DNA of 16,233 nucleotides, from contig JAJXSZ010000017.1 in the NCBI GenBank assembly GCA_021784255.1, forward strand, positions 1 to 16,233. The letters run 5' to 3'. The notes under the pieces were generated by a model. It had not been told where the DNA came from, made no database searches, and saw only the letters and a program-made list of their open reading frames with translations. Within the stretch, counting starts at the first letter, position 1, and every line of letters starts with the position of its first letter. Positions 1 to 7,188 of the stretch are shown one piece after another. Origin of the DNA: Pseudomonadota bacterium. Its GTDB lineage: Bacteria; Pseudomonadota; Alphaproteobacteria; Acetobacterales; Acetobacteraceae. A program made the position numbers and the translations under genes.

Positions 1-146
1 CGGATGCGGCGAAGGTCCGCCTTGGTGCGCTGAGCCCGTCGCTGCCGGTGGCGGATGCGGCGAAGGTCCGCCTTGGTGCGCTGAGCCCGTCGCTGCCGGT
101 GGCGGATGCGGCGAAAGTCCGCCTCGGTGCGCTGAGCCCGTCGCTC
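1..146 (+). repeat. 51-bp direct tandem repeat, about 2.9 copies
   Basis: The units are 1-51, 52-102 and 103-146 (truncated by the stop codon). Units one and two are identical. Unit three differs at two positions, both silent in the coding frame. The unit length is exactly 17 codons, so copy-number change keeps the frame. The array probably extends left of the window. Confidence 0.95.
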
Positions 147-149
147 TGA
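1..149 (+). CDS. 3' end of a repeat protein with 17-residue tandem repeats (partial)
   Basis: Only the C-terminal end is in the window; the start lies to the left. The frame ending at TGA 147-149 reads DAAKVRLGALSPSLPVA, repeated from the window edge and ending after LGALSPSL in the third copy. The coding frame is supported because the only two differences between copies (AAG to AAA, CTT to CTC, in copy three) are both synonymous in this frame, but change residues or meet a stop in the other plus frames. The repeat carries basic (K, R), acidic (D) and Ser/Pro positions and no cysteine. I do not recognise the family. It could be the tail of a larger secreted or structural protein, or a short multi-repeat peptide of the kind seen in some modified-peptide precursors; nothing visible decides between these. 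A hairpin follows the stop and an unknown conserved protein lies 148 bp downstream on the same strand. Confidence 0.72.
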   Translation, partial: DAAKVRLGALSPSLPVADAAKVRLGALSPSLPVADAAKVRLGALSPSL

Positions 150-179
150 TCCTGGCCCGCCGCGGGTCTGGCGGCTTCA

Positions 180-204
180 GGGACCGGGTCATGTGCCCGG
201 TCCC
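180..204 (+). terminator. Strong hairpin after the repeat-protein stop
   Basis: A perfect 9-bp inverted repeat, GGGACCGGG (180-188) and CCCGGTCCC (196-204), flanks a 7-base loop. It sits 30 bp after the TGA of the repeat gene and about 90 bp before the next start codon. There is no clear T-run afterwards, so it is either a weak or factor-assisted terminator, or an RNA structure that stabilises or attenuates the transcript between the two genes. Confidence 0.5.
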
Positions 205-259
205 GTCTCGCTGAGCGGGGCCGTGCCGTTGCAATTCGGCCTCGCTTTCAGCCGCGCGA

Positions 260-274
260 CCTGATCACATCAGG
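260..274. promoter_or_regulatory. 15-bp dyad upstream of the unknown-function gene
   Basis: CCTGAT and ATCAGG arms of 6 bp flank the 3-base centre CAC. The dyad lies 10 bp upstream of a clear Shine-Dalgarno (GGAGGA, 285-290). It could be an operator half-pair or a small mRNA hairpin near the ribosome site. No regulator can be assigned from sequence. Confidence 0.25.
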
Positions 275-297
275 CATCCCGCCTGGAGGAACAAGCG

Positions 298-1089
298 ATG
301 GCTGACGAGGCGCAGAAGGATCCGCAGCAGGATCCGTCGGTCCATACACCGCGCATCACCTTCTACCGCATGATCCCGACCGCCCGCCCGCCGCAGCGCG
401 CCGACCGTTCCGCGGCGGGCTCGTTGCCGACGCGCGCTTTCCGCTACTGCGAGCCGGTCTGCAGCGCCTCTGCCTTCGGTCATTACATCTTTCCGCCGAT
501 CGCCTTTTCGTTGGTATGGGACGGGAACGGGTTCACCTGGAGCTGGGAGGGCGGCAGCGGCTGGGAGCCGCTGAAGGTCGCGCAATTTCCCCACTTCGCG
601 ACCTATTTCGATGAACATGTGCCATCGGAGATCCGGGGTTTCTCGCCCCCCTTTCTCGGTGCCCTGCAGGAGCCGGGGCTGGTCCAGATCTGGACCGGGC
701 TCATGGTCCGTACCGCGCCTGGCTGGAGCCTGAAGGTGGGCCCCTGCGCCAATCTGCCGCGCAGCCAGCCGGTGGAGTTTTACGAAGGCATCGTCGAGAC
801 CGATCGCTGGTTTGGCCCGCTGATCACCAATTTCCGCGTCACCCGTACCGGCGTGCCGGTGGAGTTCCGTGCCGACTTCCCGATGCTGCAGGTTCAGGCG
901 CTGCCGCGCACGGTGCTGGAGGAGCGCGGTCAGAACGATACCGAACTGGTGCCGGGCTTCGAGGCGTGGCGGCCCGAGGACTGGGACGACTATTACGACC
1001 GGGTCGTTCGTCCGAATGTCGCCGAAAAGCGCCCGCGCGGCGAGTATGCCGCCGCCGCGCGCCGGCGCGGCAAGGAAACCACGGGATAG
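298..1089 (+). CDS. Conserved protein of unknown function (resembles DUF6065)
   Basis: This is a 263-residue protein whose ATG follows the Shine-Dalgarno GGAGGA at 285-290 with a 7-base spacer, so the start is well supported. There is no signal peptide or membrane segment. It is rich in aromatic residues and Pro/Gly, with stretches such as FRYCEPVCSASAFGHYIFPP and FSLVWDGNGFTWSWEG, and later EFYEGIVETDRWFGP, suggesting a compact beta-rich soluble fold. Two cysteines sit close together in the YCEPVC stretch. From memory the pattern fits the uncharacterised family DUF6065, but this cannot be verified here. The tail after about residue 240 is Arg/Ala rich. It lies downstream of a repeat-protein gene on the same strand and ends 3 bp before the convergent regulator gene. 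The function is unknown. Confidence 0.8.
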   Translation: MADEAQKDPQQDPSVHTPRITFYRMIPTARPPQRADRSAAGSLPTRAFRYCEPVCSASAFGHYIFPPIAFSLVWDGNGFTWSWEGGSGWEPLKVAQFPHFATYFDEHVPSEIRGFSPPFLGALQEPGLVQIWTGLMVRTAPGWSLKVGPCANLPRSQPVEFYEGIVETDRWFGPLITNFRVTRTGVPVEFRADFPMLQVQALPRTVLEERGQNDTELVPGFEAWRPEDWDDYYDRVVRPNVAEKRPRGEYAAAARRRGKETTG

Positions 1090-1092
1090 CCG

Positions 1093-3129
1093 CTACTCCG
1101 GCACGCCGGCGAGGCGCAGACCCGCCGCGTAGTGATCGCGGTCCTCGACGTGTTCGAACGGTGAGGCCGCAATGAAGCTCCTGACCGTGAAGCCCGGCTC
1201 GATCGCCAGCAGCCGGCGCAGCGTGTTGGTCGCCTCGGCGATCAGGCCGAGATGGCCGAGGGCGGCGATGTAGGGCTTGTAGGCGGCGGAAAAATTCGGG
1301 TTCATGCCGATGACCGTGCGGCCCGCCTCGACCGCTGCCTCGTGCTCGCGCTTGAGCAGCGCGACCAGCACCGCCGTCGCGTCGAAGTAGAACGCCGCCG
1401 GGTCGATCGGCGAGAGTTGCTTGCAGCGGCGCACCCGGCGGTCGGCCTCTGCCACGTCGCCGAGATAGGCGTAGGCAGCGCCCGAGAACATCCACGCCAT
1501 CGGCAGATTGGGGTTCACCATGAGGGCGCGTTCGTGCAGTGCGATCCCCTCGCGCACGCGGTGGTGCAGATAGGCGCGGACGTGGCCGGCAATCGTCAGC
1601 GCCTTGGCATCCTGCGGATCGAGGGTGATGGCGCGGTCCGCCGCCGCCTCGGCGGCCGTCAGCACCGCCGTCGCGTCCGTGGTCCAGGACTGGCCGAGCA
1701 GGAACATCTGCCAATATGCATACCAGGCATGGGCGGCGGCGTAGTCGGGCTCCTCGCCGATCGCCTGGCGCAGCAGCTCGCCCGCCTCCATGAACGGGTC
1801 GTGCTCCAGCCGGTGCAGCAGCGGCAGCGCCCGCAGCACCAGGTCGTAGGCGGTGGGATCGGCGAGGGGGCGGGCCGCCACGCGCTGCCCCTCGATGAGC
1901 AGGATCTCGGGGTCGATCTGGGCGACGACCTCGGCGGCGATCTCGTCCTGCAGGCTGAGCAGGTCGCGCGCCGGGCGATCGAAGCGCCGCGACCAGGCCA
2001 CCCGGTTGCCGGCGCGCAGGTCGAGCAGGCGCAGCGAGATGCGGACCCGCTCGCCCGCCTTCTGCACCGAGCCGTCGATAAGGAAGTCGATGTTGAAGGC
2101 GCGGCGGATTGAGAGCTCGTCGCGGCCCTGCACGGCAAAGCGCGCCAGCGAGGAGGAGGCAACCAGGAACATCCAGCGGAAGCGGGCCAGCGCCGCGGTG
2201 ATTTCCTCGGCAAGCCCGGTCGACAGATGCGCTTCCGCCTCGCTCGTGCCCACCAGTTGCAGCGGCAGCACGCCGACACGCGCGCCGCCGCGGTGGTGCA
2301 GCTTGCCGCTGTCGATGCGGCTGGCGTCGCGGGGCTCGCGGGGCTCGCGGGTTTCGGCCAGGGGCGCGGCACGTAGCGACAGCCGCGGGACCGGCGCCGA
2401 CGCGGCGGCGGCCGGCGCCTTGGCCGGGGCTGCGGCGCGGATCTCGGCGACCAGCGCCTGCGTCTCCTCCGACGGCTCGGCGTCCAGCATCTCCGCCAGC
2501 ACCGCGCGGCAGCGCTCATAGGCCTGGATCGCCATGCCGCGCTCGCCACGCCGCGCATAGGCGCGCATCAGCGCCCGCCAGGCGCCCTCGTGCGAGCGGT
2601 CGATGCCGAGCAGTTGCTGCGCCGCGGGAATGACGCTTTCCGGGTCGGTCTTCTCGCGCAGCAGCCGCTCCGCGAGATCGCGCGCGCGATCGGAAAGCCG
2701 CTCGCGTTCCGCGGCGAGCCAGGCGTCGAAGCTCGGGTCGACGCCGTCGAGATCCTCGAGCAGCTGGCCATCCAGCAGCGACAGGGCCGACGGGTTGGTC
2801 GGCGAGGCGCGCAGCACCTCGTCCACGTCAACCCAGACCGTTCCGGTGCGCAGCGCGAGATGGTCGCGGTTGATCGCCAGCACCTGCGAGCCCAGCGGCG
2901 CCATCGCCTCGAGCAGGCGGTGGATCTCCTGGCGCAGCGAGGCGCGCGCCTGTTCCTCGCCGCGCCGGCTCCAGAGCAGCTCGGCAAGCTTGCTGCGCAG
3001 CACCGGACGCGGTGAGGCGAGGGCGAGCGTTGCCAGCAGCGCGCGGGTTTTCCGGCCGGTGGGAAGGATATTTTCGGAGGTGAGCGACCAGGCTTCCATC
3101 TGGCCGATCAGGCGCAGCCGTACGAGCAT
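1093..3129 (-). CDS. SARP/BTAD-type transcriptional regulator with TolB-like and TPR regions
   Basis: This is a 678-residue protein counted from the ATG at 3129; the frame is open up to an ATG at 3231. The chosen start puts the regulator domain (LVRLRLIGQMEAW) at the N-terminus and has GAGGG just upstream, though the spacing is short. Residues 1-96 look like an OmpR-type winged helix (TGRKTRALLATLAL then LAELLW and SLRQEIHRLL). Residues 97-235 are a bacterial transcriptional activation domain with TPR helices (FDAWLAAERERLSDRARDLA; GAWRALMRAYARRGERGMAI). An Ala/Pro/Arg linker follows. A TolB/FlgO-like region at about 285-410 (RVGVLPLQLVG, FLIDGSVQKAGERVRISLRL) leads into about five TPR-like repeats. 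This architecture is common in proteobacterial regulators whose signal is unknown. It is convergent with the unknown-function gene and downstream of gshA in the same direction. Confidence 0.82.
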   Translation of the reverse strand: MLVRLRLIGQMEAWSLTSENILPTGRKTRALLATLALASPRPVLRSKLAELLWSRRGEEQARASLRQEIHRLLEAMAPLGSQVLAINRDHLALRTGTVWVDVDEVLRASPTNPSALSLLDGQLLEDLDGVDPSFDAWLAAERERLSDRARDLAERLLREKTDPESVIPAAQQLLGIDRSHEGAWRALMRAYARRGERGMAIQAYERCRAVLAEMLDAEPSEETQALVAEIRAAAPAKAPAAAASAPVPRLSLRAAPLAETREPREPRDASRIDSGKLHHRGGARVGVLPLQLVGTSEAEAHLSTGLAEEITAALARFRWMFLVASSSLARFAVQGRDELSIRRAFNIDFLIDGSVQKAGERVRISLRLLDLRAGNRVAWSRRFDRPARDLLSLQDEIAAEVVAQIDPEILLIEGQRVAARPLADPTAYDLVLRALPLLHRLEHDPFMEAGELLRQAIGEEPDYAAAHAWYAYWQMFLLGQSWTTDATAVLTAAEAAADRAITLDPQDAKALTIAGHVRAYLHHRVREGIALHERALMVNPNLPMAWMFSGAAYAYLGDVAEADRRVRRCKQLSPIDPAAFYFDATAVLVALLKREHEAAVEAGRTVIGMNPNFSAAYKPYIAALGHLGLIAEATNTLRRLLAIEPGFTVRSFIAASPFEHVEDRDHYAAGLRLAGVPE

Positions 3130-3262
3130 GCCCTCGGACCCTAAAGTCAGGTTCGCATGCCCCCCCATCGCGACGCGTGATCCGCCCGGCAACATTTTCG
3201 GCACTATTGGCGAAGCCTTGTGGCGCGGCAAGAGCGGCGCGTCGGGCTATCGGTACGACAGC

Positions 3263-3300
3263 GTTATTATCGCGACAAATCCCGAAAATAATGGACTTTG
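3263..3300 (-). promoter_or_regulatory. AT-rich candidate promoter of the SARP-type regulator
   Basis: This stretch is markedly AT-rich against a very GC-rich background. Read on the minus strand it contains GATAAT (3271-3266), a close match to a sigma-70 -10 box, with only a poor -35. ATTAT (3266-3270) and ATAAT (3288-3292) form a 5-bp inverted repeat around a 17-bp centre, which could be an operator. It lies between gshA and the regulator gene. Confidence 0.3.
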
Positions 3301-3324
3301 ATTGAGGCAAAGAAAACGCCAGGC

Positions 3325-3375
3325 GCCCCACTCAGATCGCCGCCCCACTCAGATCGCCGCCCCGCTCAGATCGCA
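3325..3375. repeat. Three 17-bp tandem copies across the end of gshA
   Basis: Units of the type GCCCCACTCAGATCGCC occupy 3325-3341, 3342-3358 and 3359-3375; the last differs at two bases. The gshA stop codon (3368-3366 on the minus strand) lies in the unit nearest the gene. Because 17 is not a multiple of three, the TGA copies at 3368-3366, 3351-3349 and 3334-3332 fall in three different frames. Confidence 0.9.
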
Positions 3376-4748
3376 GCCTCGCGCAGCATCGCGGAAGCGT
3401 CGCCGTGCCACGGGCCGTGATAGCGTTCGAGCCACCGCTCGGCCTGGCTCGGCGCGCCCGCGGCGATCGCTTCCAGCGGCGCGAGATAGATGCGCTCGTC
3501 CTCGCCCGCCGCGTTCCTGCGCCCGCGTGTCGCGAGCCCGTCGCGCGCGATCGCCACGACCTCCCGCGCGAGCTCGCGCAGCGTGCCGCCGCGCCACGCG
3601 GTGTCGATCCCGGTTCGCGGCACCAGCCCGCGCAACGCCACGAGATCGCGCCAGCCATAGCGCGCGACCAGCGCCTTCGCCGCCGCCAGGGCCGCGCCAT
3701 CGTAGAGCAGCCCGACCCACAGCGCGCATTGCGCCAGCATCATCTCGAGCGTGCCGGCGTCGGCGCCACGCATCTCGAGGAAGCGCTTCAGCCGCACGTC
3801 GGTGAAGACGGTGGTGAGATGATCGGCGAAATCGCCCAGCGTCGCGACCCCCGCCTCGGGGATGCCGAGCCGTCCTTCCATGAAGCTGCGGAACGAGCGG
3901 CCGGAGGCGTCGATGTAGCGCGCGTTCCGATAGACGAAGTACATCGGCACGGCATCGGCCATCCAGCGCACGTAGCGCTCGAAGCCGAACCCGTCCTCGA
4001 AGAACACCTCGGGGATGCCGCTGCGGTCGGCATCCGTGTCGGTCCAGGCGCGGGCGCGGTTGGAGAGGTAGCCGGTGGGCCGGCCCTCGACGAAGGGCGA
4101 GTTGGCGAACAGGGCCGTGGCGAGAGGCTGCAGGCAGAGCGAGACCCGCAGCTTGTCCACCATGTCCGCTTCCGATGCGTAGTCGAGATTGATCTGCACC
4201 GTGCAGGTGCGCGTCATCATGTCGAGGCCGCGCGTGCCCACCTTGGGCATGTAGGCGCGCATGATCGCGTAGCGGCTCTTCGGCATCCAGCGCATGTCCT
4301 CGCGCCGCGCCAGCGGATGGAACCCGGCGAGCGCGAAGCCGATGCCGAGCGGCCCGGCGACGCGGCGCACCGCGGCGAAATGCGCCTCGAACTCGGCGCG
4401 GGTCTGGTGCAGGTCCTCGACCGGTGCGCCGGAAAGCTCGAGCTGTCCCGCCGGTTCGAGCGAGATCGCGGCCCCGGTCGGTCCCTTGAGGCCGATGACG
4501 TTGCCGCTGTCGGCGATCGGCGTCCACCCGGGGTCGGCCAGGCCCTCCAGCATCGCGCGGATGCCGCCCTGCCGGCCCGGCTCGCGCTCATACGCCGGCA
4601 CGGCGAGATCGTCGGTGTAGAAGCCGAACTTCTCGTGTTCGGTGCCGAGGCGGAAAGCGGCTTCGGGCTTGCAGCCGACCGCCAGGTACTCGGCGAGCTG
4701 GCGTTCCGACGCGATCGGGGTCGCATCGGCATCTCCGGGGTTCGACAT
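3366..4748 (-). CDS. gshA: Glutamate-cysteine ligase, class III (plant/alphaproteobacterial type)
   Basis: This enzyme joins L-glutamate and L-cysteine using ATP, the first and limiting step of glutathione synthesis in the cytoplasm. The 460-residue length matches the class III GCS2 family. Visible family motifs are RLGTEHEKFGF (33-43, nucleotide/metal-binding strand), SLEPAGQLELSG (96-107), TRTCTVQINLDY (179-190) and LFANSPFVEGRPTGY (213-227). The start ATG has a modest GGAA upstream. It follows rsmE on the same strand with a 68-bp gap, so the two may be co-transcribed. The stop codon lies within a 17-bp tandem triplication, which leaves the protein intact. The glutathione synthetase partner (gshB) is not in the window. 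Confidence 0.93.
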   Translation of the reverse strand: MSNPGDADATPIASERQLAEYLAVGCKPEAAFRLGTEHEKFGFYTDDLAVPAYEREPGRQGGIRAMLEGLADPGWTPIADSGNVIGLKGPTGAAISLEPAGQLELSGAPVEDLHQTRAEFEAHFAAVRRVAGPLGIGFALAGFHPLARREDMRWMPKSRYAIMRAYMPKVGTRGLDMMTRTCTVQINLDYASEADMVDKLRVSLCLQPLATALFANSPFVEGRPTGYLSNRARAWTDTDADRSGIPEVFFEDGFGFERYVRWMADAVPMYFVYRNARYIDASGRSFRSFMEGRLGIPEAGVATLGDFADHLTTVFTDVRLKRFLEMRGADAGTLEMMLAQCALWVGLLYDGAALAAAKALVARYGWRDLVALRGLVPRTGIDTAWRGGTLRELAREVVAIARDGLATRGRRNAAGEDERIYLAPLEAIAAGAPSQAERWLERYHGPWHGDASAMLREAAI

Positions 4749-4816
4749 GGACGTTCCGTCTGGTGGTCGCGCCTATGTAGGGTCGTCCGGCGCCGGATGC
4801 ACCCCTGCCGGGCGCA

Positions 4817-5518
4817 TCAAATACCGGCCTGCATCTGGGCGAGTCCGGCGATGGCGGCGGTTTCGGCGCGCAGGATCCGCGGCCCCAGCGAAGCCGGGTC
4901 GATGAAGTCATGGCACCGGAGTTCGGCGATTTCCTCCGGCGCGAAACCGCCCTCGGGACCGACCAGCAGCCCCGCCGCGCCCGCCGCCGGGCGGATGCCA
5001 GCCGCCGGCGCCCGCTCGAGCAGCGCCACCAGGCGTCGCCCTCGCGGCCAGGCGGCAAGCAGGGCGGCCAGCGGCTCCGGCGCATCGATCGCCGGCAGCG
5101 TCAGGCGCTCGCACTGTTCCGCCGCTTCGATGGCAATGGCGCGCAACCGCTCGAGATTGACCCGCTCGCCCTGGCTGCGCCGGGCGAGCACCGGGCAGAT
5201 GCGCGCGACGCCGAGTTCCGTCGCCTGCCGCACCACCAGGTCGGTCGCGTCGCGCTTGAGCAGCCCGAATGCGAGCCAGAGATCGGCGTCGGGCGCCTGC
5301 GTGCGCAGCCGTTCGCGCACGGCGAAACGCAGGGACCTGCCCTCGGTCGCGAGCGCTGCCGCCCATTCGCCGTCGGTGCCGTTGAACAGCGCGACCCTCT
5401 CGCCCTCGCGCCGGCGCATCACCCGCAGCAGGTAATGCGCCTGCTCCGCGGTGGCGGCGACCGAACTTCCCGCCGCCAGCCGCGCGCCCACGAAAATGCG
5501 GATTGACCCGTGCCCCAT
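4817..5518 (-). CDS. rsmE: 16S rRNA (uracil1498-N3)-methyltransferase RsmE
   Basis: RsmE methylates U1498 of helix 44 in 16S rRNA using SAM. The protein is 233 residues from the ATG at 5518, giving MGHGSIRIFVGARL, which matches the usual N-terminal PUA-like start (IRLFV). An upstream in-frame ATG at 5572 would add 18 unconserved residues and overlap ubiA. The C-terminal SPOUT knot shows LLVGPEGGF (184-192) and SLGPRILRAETA (210-221). EAAEQCERLTLP (131-142) is also typical. No good Shine-Dalgarno is seen at either start. It is divergent from ubiA, with only 19 bp between the start codons, so promoters of each gene must lie inside the other. Confidence 0.93.
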   Translation of the reverse strand: MGHGSIRIFVGARLAAGSSVAATAEQAHYLLRVMRRREGERVALFNGTDGEWAAALATEGRSLRFAVRERLRTQAPDADLWLAFGLLKRDATDLVVRQATELGVARICPVLARRSQGERVNLERLRAIAIEAAEQCERLTLPAIDAPEPLAALLAAWPRGRRLVALLERAPAAGIRPAAGAAGLLVGPEGGFAPEEIAELRCHDFIDPASLGPRILRAETAAIAGLAQMQAGI

Positions 5519-5537
5519 GCGCGCGCGATGAGACAGC

Positions 5538-6446
5538 GTGACGCCGCAAGCCGCAACCGCGCATACCGACATCAGGGCCGGCGGCTGGATCGCGCGTCTG
5601 CCGGCCCGGCTGCGCCCCTATGCCCTGCTCGCCCGCATCGACCGCCCGATCGGCGCCTGGCTGCTCTACCTGCCCGGGCTCTGGGCGATCGTGCTCGGCG
5701 CCAGCGGGCCGCGCATGGTCGCGCTGGCGCTGCTCTTCCTCGTCGGCTCCCTGGTCATGCGTGCCGCGGGCTGCGTGGTCAACGATCTCTGGGACCGCGA
5801 TCTCGACCGCCGCGTCGCGCGCACTGCCGCCCGCCCGCTCGCGGCCGGCAGCGTGACGCCGTTCGGCGCGCTGGTTTTCCTGGCGATCCTCTGCGCGGTC
5901 GGGCTGGCGGTGCTGCTGGCACTGCCGCGCCTGGCCTGGCTGGTCGGCGTCGGCTCGCTGCCGCTGGTCGCGCTCTATCCGCTGGCCAAGCGCGTCACCT
6001 GGTGGCCGCAGGCGGTGCTCGGGCTCACCTTCGGCTGGGGCGCGCCGCTCGGCGCCGCCGCGGCGCAGGTCGCCCTGGCCCCGGCGCTGGCCCTCTATGC
6101 CGCCGCGTTCCTCTGGATCCTCGGCTACGACACCATCTACGCCCATCAGGACCGCGAGGACGACGCGCTGGTCGGCATCCGCTCCACCGCACGCCTGTTC
6201 GGCGGGCGCTCGCGCCGGTTCATCGCGCTGTTCTACGCGGGGATGATGGCCTTGCTCGTACTGGCCGGGATCCTCGCCGGGCTGTCGCCCGCCTACGACG
6301 CCGCCCTGTCGCTGCCCGCGCTGCTGCTGGTGTGGCAAGTGGTCCGGCTCGACGTGAACGATCCGGCGCGATGCCTTGCGCTGTTCAGGGCCAACCGCGA
6401 TGTCGGGCTGCTGATCGCGCTGGCGATCCTCGTCGGGCGCGCGTGA
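5538..6446 (+). CDS. ubiA: 4-hydroxybenzoate polyprenyltransferase UbiA
   Basis: This integral inner-membrane enzyme attaches a polyprenyl chain to 4-hydroxybenzoate in ubiquinone biosynthesis. It is 302 residues from a GTG start, the usual family length, with about eight to nine hydrophobic segments. The two Asp-rich, Mg-diphosphate-binding motifs are clear: NDLWDRDLD (82-90) and DTIYAHQDREDD (198-209). The RPIGAWLLYLPGLW stretch near residue 36 is typical of UbiA. There is no strong Shine-Dalgarno, and the start is inferred from the spacing to divergent rsmE. A methyltransferase gene follows after about 50 bp and is probably co-transcribed. Confidence 0.94.
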   Translation: MTPQAATAHTDIRAGGWIARLPARLRPYALLARIDRPIGAWLLYLPGLWAIVLGASGPRMVALALLFLVGSLVMRAAGCVVNDLWDRDLDRRVARTAARPLAAGSVTPFGALVFLAILCAVGLAVLLALPRLAWLVGVGSLPLVALYPLAKRVTWWPQAVLGLTFGWGAPLGAAAAQVALAPALALYAAAFLWILGYDTIYAHQDREDDALVGIRSTARLFGGRSRRFIALFYAGMMALLVLAGILAGLSPAYDAALSLPALLLVWQVVRLDVNDPARCLALFRANRDVGLLIALAILVGRA

Positions 6447-6495
6447 CGGGCGCGCGGGACGGGCGCACGTGATGGGCGCGGCTGACGGAGGCGGC

Positions 6496-7131
6496 GTGAC
6501 GCCGGCCGCCTTCGTCGCCACCTGGACCGCGCTCGCCGCGCCGGCGCTGGTGCCGGAGATCCGTCTGCATCTCGCGACCGAGCTGACGCCGCTCTGGCAG
6601 GCGACGGAGACGGTGCTGGCCGATGGTGGTCTGGCACCGCCCTACTGGGCCTTCGCCTGGCCGGGCAGCCAGGCGCTGGCGCGCTACGTGCTCGACGGCC
6701 GGCTCGACGTGCGCGGCCGGCACGTGCTCGATTTCGCCGCCGGCTCCGGCCTCGCCGCCATCGCCTGCGCGATGCGTGGCGCCCGCGCGGAGGCGGCGGA
6801 GATCGACGCCTTCGCGCGCGCCGCGATCGCTGCCAATGCGACGGCGAACGGCGTGGCGCTGGCGATCCCCGGGGCCGACCTCGTGGGCGAGGACCGGGGC
6901 TGGGAGATCGTGCTCGCCGGCGACGTGTTCTACGAGAAGCCGATGACGGCGCGTATCCTGCCCTGGCTGCGCCGCCTGGCGCGGCGCGCGCCGGTGCTGA
7001 TCGCCGATCCCGGCCGCGCCTTCCTGCCGCGCGAGGGGCTGGAGCCGCTGGCGACCTGTGCCGTGCCGACCACGCTCGAACTCGAGGACCGCCCCGAGCG
7101 CCTCGTCACCATCGCCAGGCTGTTGGCCTGA
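6496..7131 (+). CDS. Small SAM-dependent methyltransferase (nicotinamide N-methylase-like / lysine methyltransferase-like)
   Basis: This protein is about 211 residues with a class I Rossmann methyltransferase core. Motif I, HVLDFAAGSGLAAIA, is at about 76-90, the acidic strand end AEAAEIDAFARAAI follows, and VLAGDVFYEK stands at the position of the post-I catalytic region. The N-terminal EIRLHLATELTPLW and PPYWAFAWPGSQALARY are typical of the bacterial family annotated as nicotinamide N-methylase-like or ETFB lysine methyltransferase-like; the true substrate is likely a protein lysine but is not shown here. The start is uncertain. GTG 6496 has GGAGG at 6487-6491 and is preferred. ATG 6472 or GTG 6469 would add 8-9 residues without a good ribosome site. 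Confidence 0.82.
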   Translation: MTPAAFVATWTALAAPALVPEIRLHLATELTPLWQATETVLADGGLAPPYWAFAWPGSQALARYVLDGRLDVRGRHVLDFAAGSGLAAIACAMRGARAEAAEIDAFARAAIAANATANGVALAIPGADLVGEDRGWEIVLAGDVFYEKPMTARILPWLRRLARRAPVLIADPGRAFLPREGLEPLATCAVPTTLELEDRPERLVTIARLLA

Positions 7132-7188
7132 GGGTCGCCCGCGCGAGGGGCCGGCGGCTTGCGGGCGGTGCGGCGACGGCCCGCGGCG

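Noticed and set aside
1..149. Repeats considered as a CRISPR array
   Set aside because: The units abut without spacers, have a length divisible by three, and vary only silently in one reading frame, so they are coding tandem repeats.
3405..5435. A 676-codon plus-strand frame opposite gshA and rsmE
   Set aside because: Both opposite-strand genes have clear family motifs. This frame has low-complexity Arg/His/Gly-rich translation and no ribosome site.
4908..6521. A 537-codon minus-strand frame across rsmE and ubiA
   Set aside because: It covers the antisense of ubiA and an alternative frame of rsmE, is dominated by Arg, Gly, Gln and Ala, and has no recognisable domain.
7136..7167. CGCCCGC/GCGGGCG inverted repeat between the methyltransferase and the enoyl-CoA hydratase gene as a terminator
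   Set aside because: The loop is 18 bases and no T-run follows on either strand. In such GC-rich sequence a 7-bp match is expected by chance.
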